This document shows, one piece after another, positions 48,600 through 62,400 of a DNA stretch of 64,000 nucleotides. A program made the position numbers and the translations under genes. The notes beneath the pieces are model-generated. The model worked only from the letters and a program-made list of their open reading frames with translations, made no database searches and was not told the origin of the DNA. Source of the DNA: Apostichopus japonicus (Eukaryota > Echinodermata > Holothuroidea > Aspidochirotida > Stichopodidae); assembly GCF_037975245.1 (NCBI RefSeq), contig NC_092569.1, positions 22,038,168 through 22,102,167 of the forward strand. Reading direction: 5' to 3'. Every line of letters begins with the position of its first letter. The first letter of the stretch is position 1.

Positions 48600-49450
48600 T
48601 GTAAAGAAATGAAAGAAATGGCTAGTTTGTAAATGCACAATCCCCCAAAACACAGGACATGATTAGGCACCACGTGCAATGTCAGGACATAGTGTGCATG
48701 TACCAATAAACCCAAGACATCAAAAATAACTCAAATAATGTGCATGCATTTACCCAGGTTAGGGCAAAACTTGCTGTTTGACTTACTAAAATACTGCAAA
48801 ACATGTAAATAAATGAAGGAAATGGCTAGTCTGAAAAAAATGACACAATCCCCCAAAACACAGGACATTATTAAGCACCACGTGCAATGCCAGGACATGT
48901 ATGTATGTATGTATAGTGATCTTCCCGCAAGCAGGAACTCGCGAAAGAAGCCATGGAGGCTTATAGACTCGCAAGCTGACCGTAGCCAATCTCTCGGCAC
49001 ACATCCATTTAACGTCCATGTCGGGAAGTTGTTATTGAACAACACCCTTGCCAGACGACACACATTGCTGTCGGCGGGGAATCGCCGACATAGAGTGAAT
49101 GTACCAATAAACCCAAGACATCAAAAATAACTCAAATAATGTGCATGCATTTACCCAGGTTAGGGCAAAACTTGCTGTTTGACTTACTAAAATACTGCAA
49201 AACATGTAAATAAATGAAGGAAATGGCTAGTCTGAAAAAAATGACACAATCCCCCAAAACACAGGACATGATTAGGCACCACGTGCAATGCCAGGACATA
49301 GAGTGAACGTACCAATAAACCCAAGACATAAAAAATAACTCAAATAATGTGCATGCATATATCCAGGTTAGGGCAAAACTTGCTGTTTGACTTATTAAAA
49401 TACTACAAAACATGTAAATAAATGAAGGAAATGGCTAGTCTGAAAAAAAT
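48600..49450. repeat. 208-bp tandem repeat with inserted SINE
   Basis: CACAGGACAT(G/T)ATTA(G)GCACCACGTGCAATG starts a unit at about 48651, 48859 and 49260. Each runs through CCAATAAACCCAAGACAT and GTTAGGGCAAAACTTGCTGT. The first two starts are 208 bp apart. The third unit is displaced by the SINE at 48897-49083. Confidence 0.85.
48897..49083 (-). mobile_element. tRNA-derived SINE, copy 2 (5'-truncated)
   Basis: The reverse complement of 47768-47935 with a few changes. It includes GTGTGTCGTCTGGCAAGGGT and ends CTTGCGGGAAGATC with a short (ATAC)n tail. It begins inside the B box. It interrupts the 208-bp tandem repeat, with GACAT on both sides as a possible target duplication. Confidence 0.82.
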
Positions 49451-50780
49451 GCGCTTAAATTTCAGGGGGCTTCTTTCCCTGGACCCTCCAATAACGCGGG
49501 TCACTTGACACCACACCAGGTACCTACAACATACAATTTAATCGTTGGCACTTGGGCCCACCCGGTTTGACTAAAAAACTGGCGAGAACCCTGACACATG
49601 ATAAGTTCAGTCAAATAAAGTATTTCTCAGAATTTTTTTTTAATGCAAGCAAGATTTAAATAATGCAGCCAGGGCTTAGATCATTTTTTTATGCCGGGTG
49701 TGATGTTCATGCTTAACAATTATGCATTAGGAAACAATAACTTCAACAGTAATGAGAATCCACTCTCAAACACAGGTCATGTAAGGCAGGAAATGACGAC
49801 AACAAGGCTCAGTGGTAGATTTTCTAATTTATTTATAAAATAAAGCAACACCCTGCAAGAGGAATAATAGAGTTAAGAAAATGTTAGAATGTTCTGATAT
49901 ATTAGCGTGTACACAAATTTTGCTATTATAACATATCCGACTGACATAGTGTTACATTCATACAGTATGTTAACTTAATATTCCCTCATTCCTATATGTG
50001 CGAGAATTTCATCAGAGTCCACTTAAAATAAATTAAGCAACTCTTTCAACAAGAAATATGGTATTAAATCAATTGGATTATGAAGTAAATGTTATGACAA
50101 TAAGTATACAATAACTTATGCTACCATTGTTTAAATAACTCCTGGTTCTGCAGTTGGCAGCGAAACGTGTGAGAACACAAAGTTACCCTGGGCTATAACA
50201 CATTTTTCGGAACATCAAGTTACCCTGTGGACACATGAGGGAACACTCATTACCACTACTTTAAATACGGAAAAGTAGGCAGGAACACACTGTATACCTT
50301 TTACTAAATTCTGGCAGGAACACAGTACACCTGGTCCGTACAGAGTACGTCATCACTCTCGCAACGACATAATAATAATAGCCACGCCACAATTGCCTCT
50401 ACTGCTTTTTTATGTTAACCCTCAGACCATGTAAGAAAATAATTAGGGGCGAGTACTACATCTTGTCTGCAACATGAGCACATGAATTCATATCACTTTA
50501 TTTTACTCTTTTGAGGGCTGATTTGTTTTGTTTTACCAATATGTCAGTTGACGCTAACTCTCATACATGCAGAAGAAAATGTTGTAAGATTTACTCTCAA
50601 ACATATAAGGACTTACAACATCTTCTTTTGCAACATAATGGGCTAAATCCTCACATAAAAACCATTTATATTTTAAATGGAATATATACTTGAAGAATAG
50701 AGGCCATATGGTTCATTGTTCCTGTTTGCCTGAAGGTAATGCCATTACAAATACTCTAGCCCAGGGCTATTAAAAGGTAT
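49451..50780. other. Intergenic, no gene seen
   Basis: AT-rich sequence with one isolated repeat-family core (AATCCACTCTCAAACACAGG at about 49748). No ORF with recognisable motifs was found. Confidence 0.5.
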
Positions 50781-52112
50781 ATCCCTGATAAAGTCGGAGG
50801 ACATTGCTAAAAATTAAGGTAATACAGATATCCATCCTCACACACATGTCCATGCATACTTGATAAAGTTGGGTATAATATAAATATTTAATGCATGGCT
50901 GAACTATAAACTCCAGCAGGACAATTTGAATCTATACTTAAGCTCATATAACCATTTGGACTATATTTAATATAGTAGGAGACCATGGCCATTAACTAAA
51001 GATAACTTCATTAGGCATAACTTACGTATATAAACAACAAAAAGGACACTGTAACAGGCATATGGCCTATATAAATGTCTGTGATAGTACTACAGCAAAC
51101 TTCACCAGGAAGATAGAAAGCAACCATACCCAAAATACTTTAATCAAAAGTGAATTCTTGTTAAACTAGGTTGTTGTAAAAAAAAGTATGGTAATCCATT
51201 CTCAAATGCAGGACAATGTAACAGGCATATAGCCAATATGGGAGTCAATGACGATTTTACAGGTGATTTCAACAGAATGATTGAATGACAACTTTAAGCA
51301 TAAGCCCTTGTTGAAAGGTATGCTCTTGATGAAAGAGTTAGAAGAACATAAATGGAGAAAATGTCAGGAAATATGGAAATCCATGAAACATGTTAATAGC
51401 GATAGGGCCTTTACAAAAGTCAATGACTTTAACACAAGACATTTCATCATGAAGATTGAAAGCTATCCAAAATCACAGGCCCCTATTGAAAGGTACAACT
51501 GTGTTTGATAGAATAGCTAGAACATTAAAACAGTCAGGAAATATTTAGATCCATCCTACACACAGGACAATTGTATCTAACATAGGGCCTATATAAGAGT
51601 CCAGGATAATACTACAGTAAACTTCACCATGCAAGATGATTGAAAGCCATCCTAAATCACAGGCACTTGTTAATTGGTGATTCCATGATAAAATAGGAGA
51701 ACATAAATAAAAAATCAAATGTCATAACATTACTTAAGTCATCCCCAAACACAGGATAAAGTTACATGCATAAATCCTCTACGTATGGGAGTCAATGACT
51801 ATAACACAAAAACTTCACCAAAATGTATGAAAGCTGCCAAAATCACAGGCCTTTGTTGAAAGGTACAAATGTTCTGATAGAACAGGAGAACATTAAAAAA
51901 TAGAAGGAAATTTATCTGGGATAGGGCCTATATTAGAGTCCAGGATAATACTACAGTAAACTTCACGATACAAGATGACAGAAAGCCATCCTAGATCACA
52001 GGCACTAGATCACAGGCATACAAGGCAGGGGGGGGGACAGACTGCCCCCCCCAAATTTACAGAGGACAAATTCTGGCAAAAGTCCTGAAAAATTCGGACA
52101 GTCTAAGTAAAT

Positions 52113-52175
<63 letters not shown>

Positions 52176-54680
52176 CAATAGCTTGCCCGAATCTTTTTCA
52201 AATATATGCCCGACAATGCCATGATTTTCTTTATTTAGCATCATGATGCCCAAATATTTCTGTGTAACACCACCGCAAGCGCAGCTCATCTGGGCTACTA
52301 GCTTTTTGCACGATCAAATTTTTCAACTAGTCAACTGTATACCTGGACATTCCCGACATGAGTGTATATCAGACACATTTTTTTTCATAGATGGGGGCGG
52401 GGGGGGGATGCCTACAAGCCTAAAAGTACAGGTTTATCATATTCTTTGTTATATTTTATTTTTTCTGTGAGACAAATTGCAGTCTTACCCGACACATGGA
52501 CAATATCCCGCCTACGTGTCATTGAACAATGTATGTTTTTCTGGAGGTAGCTGAGTACTGCGTTAAAATAATAAATATGGTAACTAAATAGGAGCTTAAG
52601 AAATATACTGTCCTATTTTTCCCCTTCAAAATGATGTTACAATTTTTCAACTTGTAATTTACCGATATTTTAGGGAAGTGTAAATTTCTAAACTGTGAGG
52701 TTATAAAATAAAGAATGTTTAGATGCAACTTGCAAGGCCTCAGAAGTGCCGTTTCCGGCAATCTGAGAGGCACCTTTCGCCCAAAATTTTCTTGTACGCT
52801 ATGCGCCAACCGATGGTGGCGCTCCGCTTAGATAGTGTCACGGGAACTTTCGAGCACAACAATTTCTGCCCCCCCCCCAAACTTAAATGGTCCCCTACGC
52901 CTATGATAGAAGAACAATAATATCAGAAAAAAGGTTAGGAATTAGTTAAAGCTATCCTCAAAAACAGAACAATGTAACAGGCAGAGGGCCTCTATGGGAG
53001 TCAATGACTTTAACAAAACAAACTTCATCAGAAAAATTGAAGGCTATCCTAAATCATAGGCCTAGGTTCAAAGGTATTTCCATGGTAAAATAGGAAAATA
53101 GAAATAAAAAATCAACAGTCATAAAATTAGCAAACCATCCCCAAACACAGGACAAAATTACATGCATAAATCCTCTATGTATGGGAGTCAATGACTATAG
53201 AATAGGAGAATATTCAAAAAGTCAGGAAATATTTGTATCCAATCTCAAGCACAGGACAATTTTATCTGGCATAGGGCCTATATTAGAGTCCAGGATTATA
53301 CTACAGTTAACTTCACCGAGCAAGATGATTGAAAGCCATCCTAAATCACAGGCACTTGTTAATTGGTATGTTCTTGATGACATAGAAGAACATCTATATC
53401 AGAAAAGGTCAGGAAATATTTAAATCTATCCTCAAAAACAGAACAATGTAACAGGCACAGGGCCTCTATGGGAGCTGTCAATGACTTTAACAAAACAAAT
53501 TCATCAGAAAACTTGAAGGTTATCCTAAATCATAGGCCTAGGTTCAAAGGTATTTCCATGATAAAATAGGAAAATAGAAATAAAAAATCAAAGGTCATAA
53601 AATTAGTTAACCATCCCCAAACACAGGACAAAATTACATTCATAATTCTCTATGTATGGGAGTCAATGACTATAGAATAGGAGAACATTAAAAAAAAGGA
53701 AATATTTGTACCCAATCTCAAGCACAGGACAATTTTATCTGGCATAGGGCCTATATTAGGGTCTAGGATAATACTACAGTTAACTTCACAATGCAAGATG
53801 ACTAAAAGCCGTCCTAAATCACAGGCACTTGTTGATTGGTATGTTCTTGATGACATTGAAGAACAATAATAACAGGAAAGGTCAGGAAATATTTAAATCT
53901 ATCCTCAAAAACAGAACAATGTAACAGGCAGAGGGCCTCTATGGGAGTCAATGACTTTAACAAAACAAACTTCATCAGAAAAATTGAAGGCTATCCTAAA
54001 TCATAGGCCTAGGTTCAAAGGTATATCCATGATAAAATAGGAAAATAGAAATAAAAAATCAAAGGTCATAAAATTAGTTAACCATCCTCAAACACAGGAC
54101 AAAATTACATTCATAAATCCTCTATGTATGGGAGTGAATGACTATAGAATAGGAGAACACTAAAAAGGAAATATTTGTACCCAATCTCAAGCACAGGACA
54201 ATTTTATCTGGCATAGGGCCTATATTAGAGTCCAGGATTATACTACAGTTAACTTCACCGAGCAAGATGATTGAAAGCCATCCTAAATCACAGGCACTTG
54301 TTAATTGGTATGTTCTTGATGACATAGAAGAACAATTATATCAGAAAAGGTCAGGAAATATTTAAATCTATCCTCAAAAACAGAACAATGTAACAGGCAC
54401 AGGGCCTCTATGGGAGCCAATGACATTAACAAAACAAATTTCATCAGAAAAATTGAAGGTTATCCTAAATCGTAGGCCTAGGTTCAAAGGTATTTCCATG
54501 ATAAAATAGGAAAATAGAAATAAAAAATCAAAGGTCATAAAATTAGTTAACCATCCTCAAACACAGGACAAAATTACATTCATAAATCCTCTATGTATGG
54601 GAGTCAATGACTATAGAATAGGAGAATATTAAAAAAGTCAGGAAATATTTGTATCCAATCTCAAGCACAGGACAATTTTA
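50780..54680. repeat. Diverged 472-bp tandem repeat field
   Basis: GCACAGGACAATTTTATCTG recurs at about 53254, 53728, 54196 and (cut off) 54667, a spacing near 472 bp. Each unit holds sub-units with CTCAAA(A)ACAGAACAATGTAAC, TAGGCCTAGGTTCAAAGGTA and CTATGTATGGGAGTCAATGA. Older, more diverged units extend back to about 50.8 kb. The field is broken by a foreign insert at about 52.0-52.9 kb. Confidence 0.82.
52015..52905. mobile_element. Possible second CATAGGCGTAGG-type MITE
   Basis: The right end CCCCTACGCCTATG (52892-52905) is the inverse of the CATAGGCGTAGG terminus of the MITE at 43904. Inside are C- and G-homopolymers and GAAAAATTCGGACAG / TTGCCCGAATC pieces like that element. The tandem repeat resumes right after it. 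The left end (CATACAAGGCAGGGG) is degraded and no clean target duplication is seen. It includes an (AT)n tract at 52112-52173. Confidence 0.45.
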
Positions 54681-54792
<112 letters not shown>

Positions 54793-54794
54793 TT

Positions 54795-55150
54795 TCTGTT
54801 AACCATGGTTGCTGCCATAGATCACTGTCAGTGAAAAATAAATTTGTGTCATCTTCAACATAACCAATGAGAAATTTTCAGAAATAAGTACATCAATAAC
54901 ATAACTTTTGAAAAGCAGAGACCCAAAGATAGACCAGGGGTCACCACAAATGAGGTCTAATGGATCAGAACTGCCTATTTAAAACATGTGAATTTTCTTT
55001 TTGTAATTGTCTTAAGGGTTTCTGATCCAGTGTAACCAATTTGCCACAGAAACCATATGCATATTTTTGTAAGAAATATATTATGGTCATTTGCATCAGA
55101 CGCCTTTGTAGTGGTCTAAAGACATGTGATAGAAATATAAATGTTACTAG
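54795..55150 (-). pseudogene. LINE reverse transcriptase relic
   Basis: In three frames of the minus strand: SDANDHNIFL then YAYGFCGK (like FDxVDHxIL...GxxGK), GDPWSIFGSLLF (like GVPQGSxLGPLLF), and EDDTNLFFTDSDLW, the catalytic FADDTNLFFS box. The motif order and spacing are right for a non-LTR reverse transcriptase, but frames shift between motifs. It lies directly 3' of the BRCT exon's stop. Confidence 0.75.
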
Positions 55151-55333
55151 TATCATCACCACATGATTTCACATGCTTAGACATTTTAAACTTCACAATT
55201 GGCCCTCTTTCCCTACAATGTACTAACAAAATGATTTCCCAATGATACAAAAAGTAAAAGTAAATTGGTTTCCCCCAAAACAGAATTTGTAATGAGAAAT
55301 GAACAACTCTCATGTAAATCACCTTCAGGACCG

Positions 55334-55500
55334 CTACTTGATTCCCCAAGCAGGGAGATGGAGTATTTGGATAAGAGAGGCTTTTCCTTCTCTTCTGCTC
55401 CTTGCCCTCATAGGGCCATAATGGACACCCAAAGAGTCACCAATGATTTCGAAGTCTGCTTCTGCAAGAAGCCTGCCAGCTTTGAGGGAAGATTGTACCC
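55334..55500 (-). CDS. BRCT exon 4 with stop
   Basis: Phase 1 start after AATATAG: T|GG makes the conserved BRCT Trp. It reads (W)VQSSLKAGRLLAEADFEI, IGDSLGVHYGPMRARSRREG, KASLIQIL then a stop at 55336-55334. WVxxSxKxxxLLxExxFEixGD...GPxRAR closely follows the end of BRCT1 and the linker of BRCA1. The second BRCT of BRCA1 is absent; the frame ends where it should begin. Confidence 0.78.
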
Positions 55501-58500
55501 CTATATTACAAAGGTATGAGAATAGACAAAACATGAAGAACCATTATCTACAGTACATTACATTTTTAATGGCTGATTTTCAGAACTTCTTAAAATCTCA
55601 AGTGCTGTACCTCTTAATTATTATAGAAATTTCCAAAACTACCATCAGCAAAGAAATAAAATTGGAAGCTTAATATCTACCATTAGCAACTGCTTTCAAC
55701 ATATATTCAATGAAGTAATAGCAAGAGATCATTCTCAATATATGCACATTTGCTGAGCTGAAATACATTTGTCTATTTATGATCATTATCACTTTAAACT
55801 TCCCCTGTTCAAAATACAAGAAGTTCAGGAACCAACATGGCTCAGCAAAATTTCAAAAACTCATTCAAATGAGTGGCATGCAAAGAAGCACCCCTAATGC
55901 AAACAGGTGGACAGAACAAAATTGTTTCTTAATTTGCACGCATTAACATATCATCATTAGCTGCTGCCATACCACACATGCTCCAAGCATAAAGGAGTGA
56001 AACCTACACATATAGTCAGTATATTTCAAATTCCAATAACACACAAATGTTTTGAAACTGTATGCCCAATGCAACTTCCATTTAACTGTCTAATCACTCT
56101 CAATATGTCAAGTTACTGTGTTGTACCATATATAACTTCCATTTACAAAATGACCTGTTTCAAACAAGGATGATTATAAGTGCTTAGCAGAGAGACATAT
56201 AATTGGAAACAATTCCATATTTAAATGTTGTAACTGAAAAAGTTTTTTAAAGATAGTTCTATATGAGTTCTGCTATCACTGAAGCAACTGATGGGTGTTG
56301 CTTATTTTGGTTAACATTTTGTCCAAAGGCCAAAGCCACTCTTGAACTTTAATCTATCGTCACCGTTTGATGTTCTACAGTTTTGACTTCTTTATCCTTT
56401 TCTGCCCTGACACTGCCTTACTGAGTGACCAACATCTACATACTGAATGACTTTTGTCCTACTATATAGGGCATAGTCCTAAATCAGAAACAGAATCTTT
56501 GTACAACACTGCAGGTAAAAGGACTGATCAAGCATATGTGCAGGTGATAAGAACATATTATAAACATATATAGTCACATGGACAGACAAATTCATTTAAA
56601 CTTACATGAGTAGCTCACTATCCACAATCCAGCAGCAATGCCTGTAATATACTTCATAGTTCTGGGACATTTCCCCTTTTCTGCAAAAAAGATTTAAAAC
56701 ACAAAGTGATTTTGCTTCCTTTATTGTTTGTGAAATTACCTAATCAGTCCTTGATAAAATGTATGTACACAACCTGCACTAGTTAATAAAGTTTATGAAT
56801 GACATTCAAGAAGGTCAGCCTGAGGTCAGAATTTTGACAATGTCAACAAGTGCACACTTCTAAGGGTATTAAAGAACTCCTTATCACACCCAGCAATTAA
56901 ACTCAAACATGAAGATATATGTAAGAATACTGAAATCCATGAGTTTACACATTTTATTCACATGTGCTGTTGGTTAATGATTACTTAAAAGATTTTGAAG
57001 TTTCCAATAACATGAAGCGAGTTAACTAACTGATAAAAGAATGAGAAGACATTAAAATAGAGTTACAACAATACTCACCAGCAATGAGAATAACATGGGT
57101 TGTGGTACTCTCTATCATTGCAGTATATCTACAACCATGGAGGTCTGCCAGCTTCTGTATATGATTCTGTATAGCAAAATCAGATAGGTTAAAAAAAATT
57201 GAAGTGAGTATAATTTGTCACTTATAAATGTGAATATAAACCACATTTATGCTCTTAATTGAAGAGTATATTTAGGATCTTACTTTTGATCAATTTTCAA
57301 AGTCTGAAGCACAATCATGTAAATTCTAACACTAGAAATAACAGATAGTGAATAACTTTCTTTACAAGTCAGTAATATTCATATCCATGCATGCACAAAA
57401 GAGAATGTTCACATAAATGTCAAATAACCTCTTAAAGGAGTTCACAAGAGCACCAATGGTACAGTAACTCATACCATAATGACAGTATGAATTAGAGCAG
57501 CTAATAAGAGTCCAATTAAAAACCCTTTGTCACAGCGTGAGCTGAATTTCAACCAAAGCTATTAGTATTCTGGATAATCACAAGTCTTTGACCAAAAAGT
57601 CCTTAAGATTAATGATAAGGGCACAATAATGGACAGCCTGCACCGAATAATACAACTCACACTGCAATGAATGAATAGGCCTAACCTATATGCATATTGC
57701 ATTAGCAAAGTTAAGTTTGGTATGGAGAGCAAAAATGTTTACAGTATGTTGTTTTCACTTGCCTTCAAGTTTTGAAAAGATCCCTAAATCTGCCTGTTGT
57801 TGTCAAAAATGGCTGTTGATAACCCAAACTCTGACAAAATATTCCCCAACACACGCATAAACAAAAAACTGTACAGCAATAGGAAGGATATATTTATCTC
57901 CCTTTTCATAAAAATAGCTATCAGCTGTGTGAGTGTGTCCTGACATCTGCTCTTGATAACAGAAAGTTTCTTAAGTTAACACACATGTCCATGGACAGAA
58001 TACCACTCACCTGCTGGAACCGATGCTTTAAGCCACTTGACACAAATGAGAATGCACTTAGGACAGTCTCTGCATCCATCTGGTCTGGCAAAGGATCACT
58101 TAGATTTTTTGTGTCTGCAGATCCACTAGGGACAGTCTCTGCATCCATTTGGTCTGGCAAAGGATCACTTTGATTTTTGGTGTCTGCAGATCCACTAGGG
58201 ACAGTCTCTGCATCCATCTGGTCTGGCAAAGGATCACTTTGATTTTTGGTGTCTGCAGATCCACTAGGGACAGTCTCTGCATCCATTTGGTCTGGCAAAG
58301 GATCACTTTGATTTTTGGTGTCTGCAGATCCACTAGGGACAGTCTCTGCATCCATCTGGTCTGGCAAAGGATCACTTTGATTTTTGGTGTCTGCAGATCC
58401 ACTAGGGACAGTCTCTGCATCCATCTGGTCTGGCAAAGGATCACTTTGATTTTTGGTGTCTGCAGATCCACTAGGGACAGTCTCTGCATCCATCTGGTCT

Positions 58501-59332
58501 GGCAAAGGATCACTTTGATTTTTGGTGCATGCAGATCCACTAGGGACAGTCTCTGAATCCATCTGGTCTGGCAAAGGATCACTTTGATTTTTGGTGTCTG
58601 CAGATCCACTAGGGACAGTCTCTGCATCCATCTGGTCTGGCAAAGGATCACTTTGATTTTTGGTGTCTGCAGATCCACTAAAGACAGTCTCTGCATCCAT
58701 CTGGTCTGGCAAAGGATCGCTTTGATTTTTGGTGTCTGCAGATCCACTAAAGACAGTCTCTGCATCCATTTGGTCTGGCAAAGGATCACTTTGATTTTTG
58801 GTGCACGCAGATCCACTAGGGACAGTCTCTGAATCCATCTGGTCTGGCAAAGGATCACTTTGATTTTTGGTGTCTGCAGATCCACTAAAGACAGTCTCTG
58901 CATCAACCTGGTCTGGCAAAGGATCACTTTGATTTTTGGTGTCTGCAGATCCACTAGGGACAGTCTCTGCATCCATCTGGTCTGGCAAAGGATCACTTTG
59001 ATTTTTGGTGTCTGCAGATCCACTAGGGACAGTCTCTGCATCCATTTGCTCTGGCAAAGGATCACTTTGATTTTTGGTGTCTGCACAATATTGTATGGTG
59101 CAACTATCAGGATTGAGATGATTTTCTAAAAAAGAAAAAATAATTGAATATGATAACAACACAAAGATCAGAGTGATTTTCGACATAGCCGAAGTGGCCA
59201 ATGGTTCATATAAACAGGCCATATATTGGCAGATTTGATGCCCCAAAACAGTGAACAATTAAACAGATACATGCCTGCTTATATGCAAACATTTTGTAAA
59301 ATCAACTTTTAATCAAACTCGTCCTTGAATTG

Positions 59333-59420
<88 letters not shown>

Positions 59421-62400
59421 TTATATGCCTCTTGATCATTCAACTTAATTAGTATTCAACTGATGAATTCCAAAGACAGTAGAATCCTACAATCCAGCTG
59501 CATAGTCACTTGCAAAATTCATAAAGACTTTCAAATTACTTGATATAGAAATGTAATAACAAGCATTTACAAATATCCCAAGCTGAGAACAATTGGGAAT
59601 TGTGCAGTTTTAATTGTATGGCACTGCTCCAGCATTACTGCACTGTTACTTGTCTTTGACTGTGCTCTTGGTACATATTTGTAAGTATATATGCTATATT
59701 TGTGGGTTGGTTCCAACAATCTATTTAATGACACAACTTTTGTGGCCTTACTATATGCTCTGTAAGAACTAAAAGCTTGTGAAACAAGAAATGTAGGTGA
59801 GCTCCAAAACAATATTTACATTCAAAACAAACAATACATGAAAACTCTGAAAAGCACTTTCTGAGAGGTATACGTACCTTTGACAGTTTTGAATTCATAT
59901 TTATACCGTACTTTCATACTTTAAACATACCAGTTTTTAAGAATTGCTTCTTAATCTGCTTTCACCTAACCAACCCTAAATCAAGCAGTGTTGAAGGTTT
60001 TACTCAGTCAATGGTGAGGCATAGAAGTTTTAGCCTAATAACTTACCCTCATAAAATGCTATGCAATCCTCAATAGTGGGCCTCAGTTTTTCATCTCTGT
60101 TAAGCATGTTTTCCAATAGTGGCTGAAAAGTGTCATGTGTTCCAAGATGTTTAAGGCTATATTGACCCTTTTTCATGTTTGTCACCAGACCTTCTGGCTG
60201 ATCAGTGTAAGGCACTGTGGTTTCGAATGGGACATGTCCATCACTCAAAATGTAATACATACCAACATCTGAAAGAAGGAAAAATACTTACAAAATAATT
60301 AAAATTGATCATAACTTTCAAATGTAATGTTTAAATTGTATGTTAATCAATTTCAAAAAGTGAGATTGAAGATTTCCTTTTTTTTTCAAGACCGTCTCCT
60401 TAGTAGTGGATCCATAACTAACGTACCGCTGAAAATCATTTTGAAAATTGACTGTTTAATGATTTATGGCATAAAAAAAGTAAAAATATTGTATAATAAT
60501 GTTGTCAGATTGCTGCCAGTTTCCTGTACAGTAGAGGTGCTTGTGGCATTTGTCTTCACAGAAATAACTAAATAGATAGTGGTGCAGTAGTTGTGTGGAG
60601 ACAGGTTAGTGAGAAGTGAAGTCAATTTTAAAGATTTCCACCATCCAGTGACTAACATATTTTGCATTGCTTATGGGGAAAAATCACTGCAAACCAGTTG
60701 TTTTAGGTATCATGCACTCAACTTTTACAAAATGTTATGGTTATGATCGCATGGATAGTTATGCAATTGGTTTTGAAGGACAGAAACCTGTTAAAGTTTT
60801 AAGTGTACATTATACAGTCTGTGCAATCATGATATTTTGGGATGTTGGGCCAAATTCTCTGTGTATCAGATAGTAATTAGAATGCAAGGCAAGCACATGT
60901 CGAGGTAATACAATGCAACACAATTACATTTTCAATTGAAAATTTGTTTGGGAAGTGTTTTATTATACAAATAATTTATTTTAGCATAAAAGAGTCATTT
61001 GATAACATGGTGTTTATAATCTAAGAAGAAAAGAGAGGTTGTTGCATGGATGAGTAGTTAGATCTATGTAGATTGGACAAGGTGTTTTCATAACAGTTAT
61101 TAAGATTGATTATTTGTAATCTATGTAACACTAAGTAGGAGTAAAGTGGAGAAGCGTTATACTCCTTACCCAATTCCATGCTTTATCACTGATCAGAAGT
61201 AGTCTTGAAAATAACATGGAGTTAACAATATTCAAGATTGAGGCATATGAATAATAGATTCCACAATCACATTACCAGAGGTGACCGTCCACCGAACAGT
61301 GACCCTTCTTAATTTGCAAATAAGCTAACAGGGCTAAATAAACCTTCCATCGCAAAAAGTATTACTGTCATGGCAAATGAAGTTATCCCATGACTTATGG
61401 AGTACATGGCAAAACAATGTGAAATCACCCACAGTTGTCTCATTTCCAATTTTCAATTGTGACTTATAATCATTGTACAAATGTACTGTAAGTCCTTTAG
61501 TGTAAAACAAGAACTTGTATTGTTTTCTCTCGTCATCTTTCTTTACCAGGAAAACTTTCTGTCTCTACGGGAAAATCCTACTGTCCCAAAATCAAGAGCT
61601 TGTCCATTCTATTGATTTTTTTGTGACAAAATATATAATAGTCAACTCTTCAAAGAGGGCTTCACTGTTCATATATTATTGACCTAACAGTAATTGTATG
61701 AAAGCAATAGCAGGATCATTGCAAAAGCTATCACATTTTATTTTGATATCTTGAAAATGAAATATATATACTTATAATGTAATTAACATGTCTAATCTCA
61801 AGGAAGTGGTATGTAAGTGCAACCAACATAATGACATAAAGAACAGACTGGATAAAGTGGTATATACTTCACTATTCCCTCGTTAAACAAACGCTGGCTG
61901 AAACAGACAGTTTAAATCAATTTGTGAGTAATTTTTTGGCTGCCAAGATATATTTAAGTAGCTTGACAGTGGCTCAAATACAGCAGCAATCCTGTTAATC
62001 AAAGCAAATAGTTGTTATGTCTCACCTGGATATCAGATGACTTCTTGTATCGGCAACGATTGTTGCTGGTGTTTTCAGGACTTGTCGAGCAGAGAGTTCC
62101 CATTGCTTTTGTAAGAAGGGTAGTGCCATGGGTAAATTGTCTAGAAATACCAAAATCTCCCAGAAGTATCTTTTCATTGTGATCTATGAACAAACAAAAG
62201 CAATTAATGTGCAATTAGTATAGACAATAAATCCATAAAAGACAATTTGATTTCTGCACAGAATGGTGACTATTGTTACTTTTACATTACTAATAAAATA
62301 AAATTATACCTTTATATATGATTTTCTGTTTTAATTGAAGCTGTAAAGCTATTAAATTAAAAGTTTCTTCTACATGATTTTAATACCACTACAATGTTTG

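Noticed and set aside
58050-59084. Regular spaced repeats resembling a CRISPR array
   Set aside because: There are no unique spacers; the full 69 bp repeats. The context is an animal coding exon.
58149-59129. Plus-strand and second minus-strand frames through the 69-bp repeat
   Set aside because: A unit length divisible by three keeps several frames open. Only the frame that splices in phase into the BRCT exons makes sense.
59126-59258. Signal-peptide-like start (MSKITLIFVLLSYSIIFSF) for the repeat protein
   Set aside because: It coincides with a branch-point and polypyrimidine tract ending in TTTTTTAG, and the kinase exon upstream fits this acceptor in phase. It is kept as an alternative in the entry, not as the main call.
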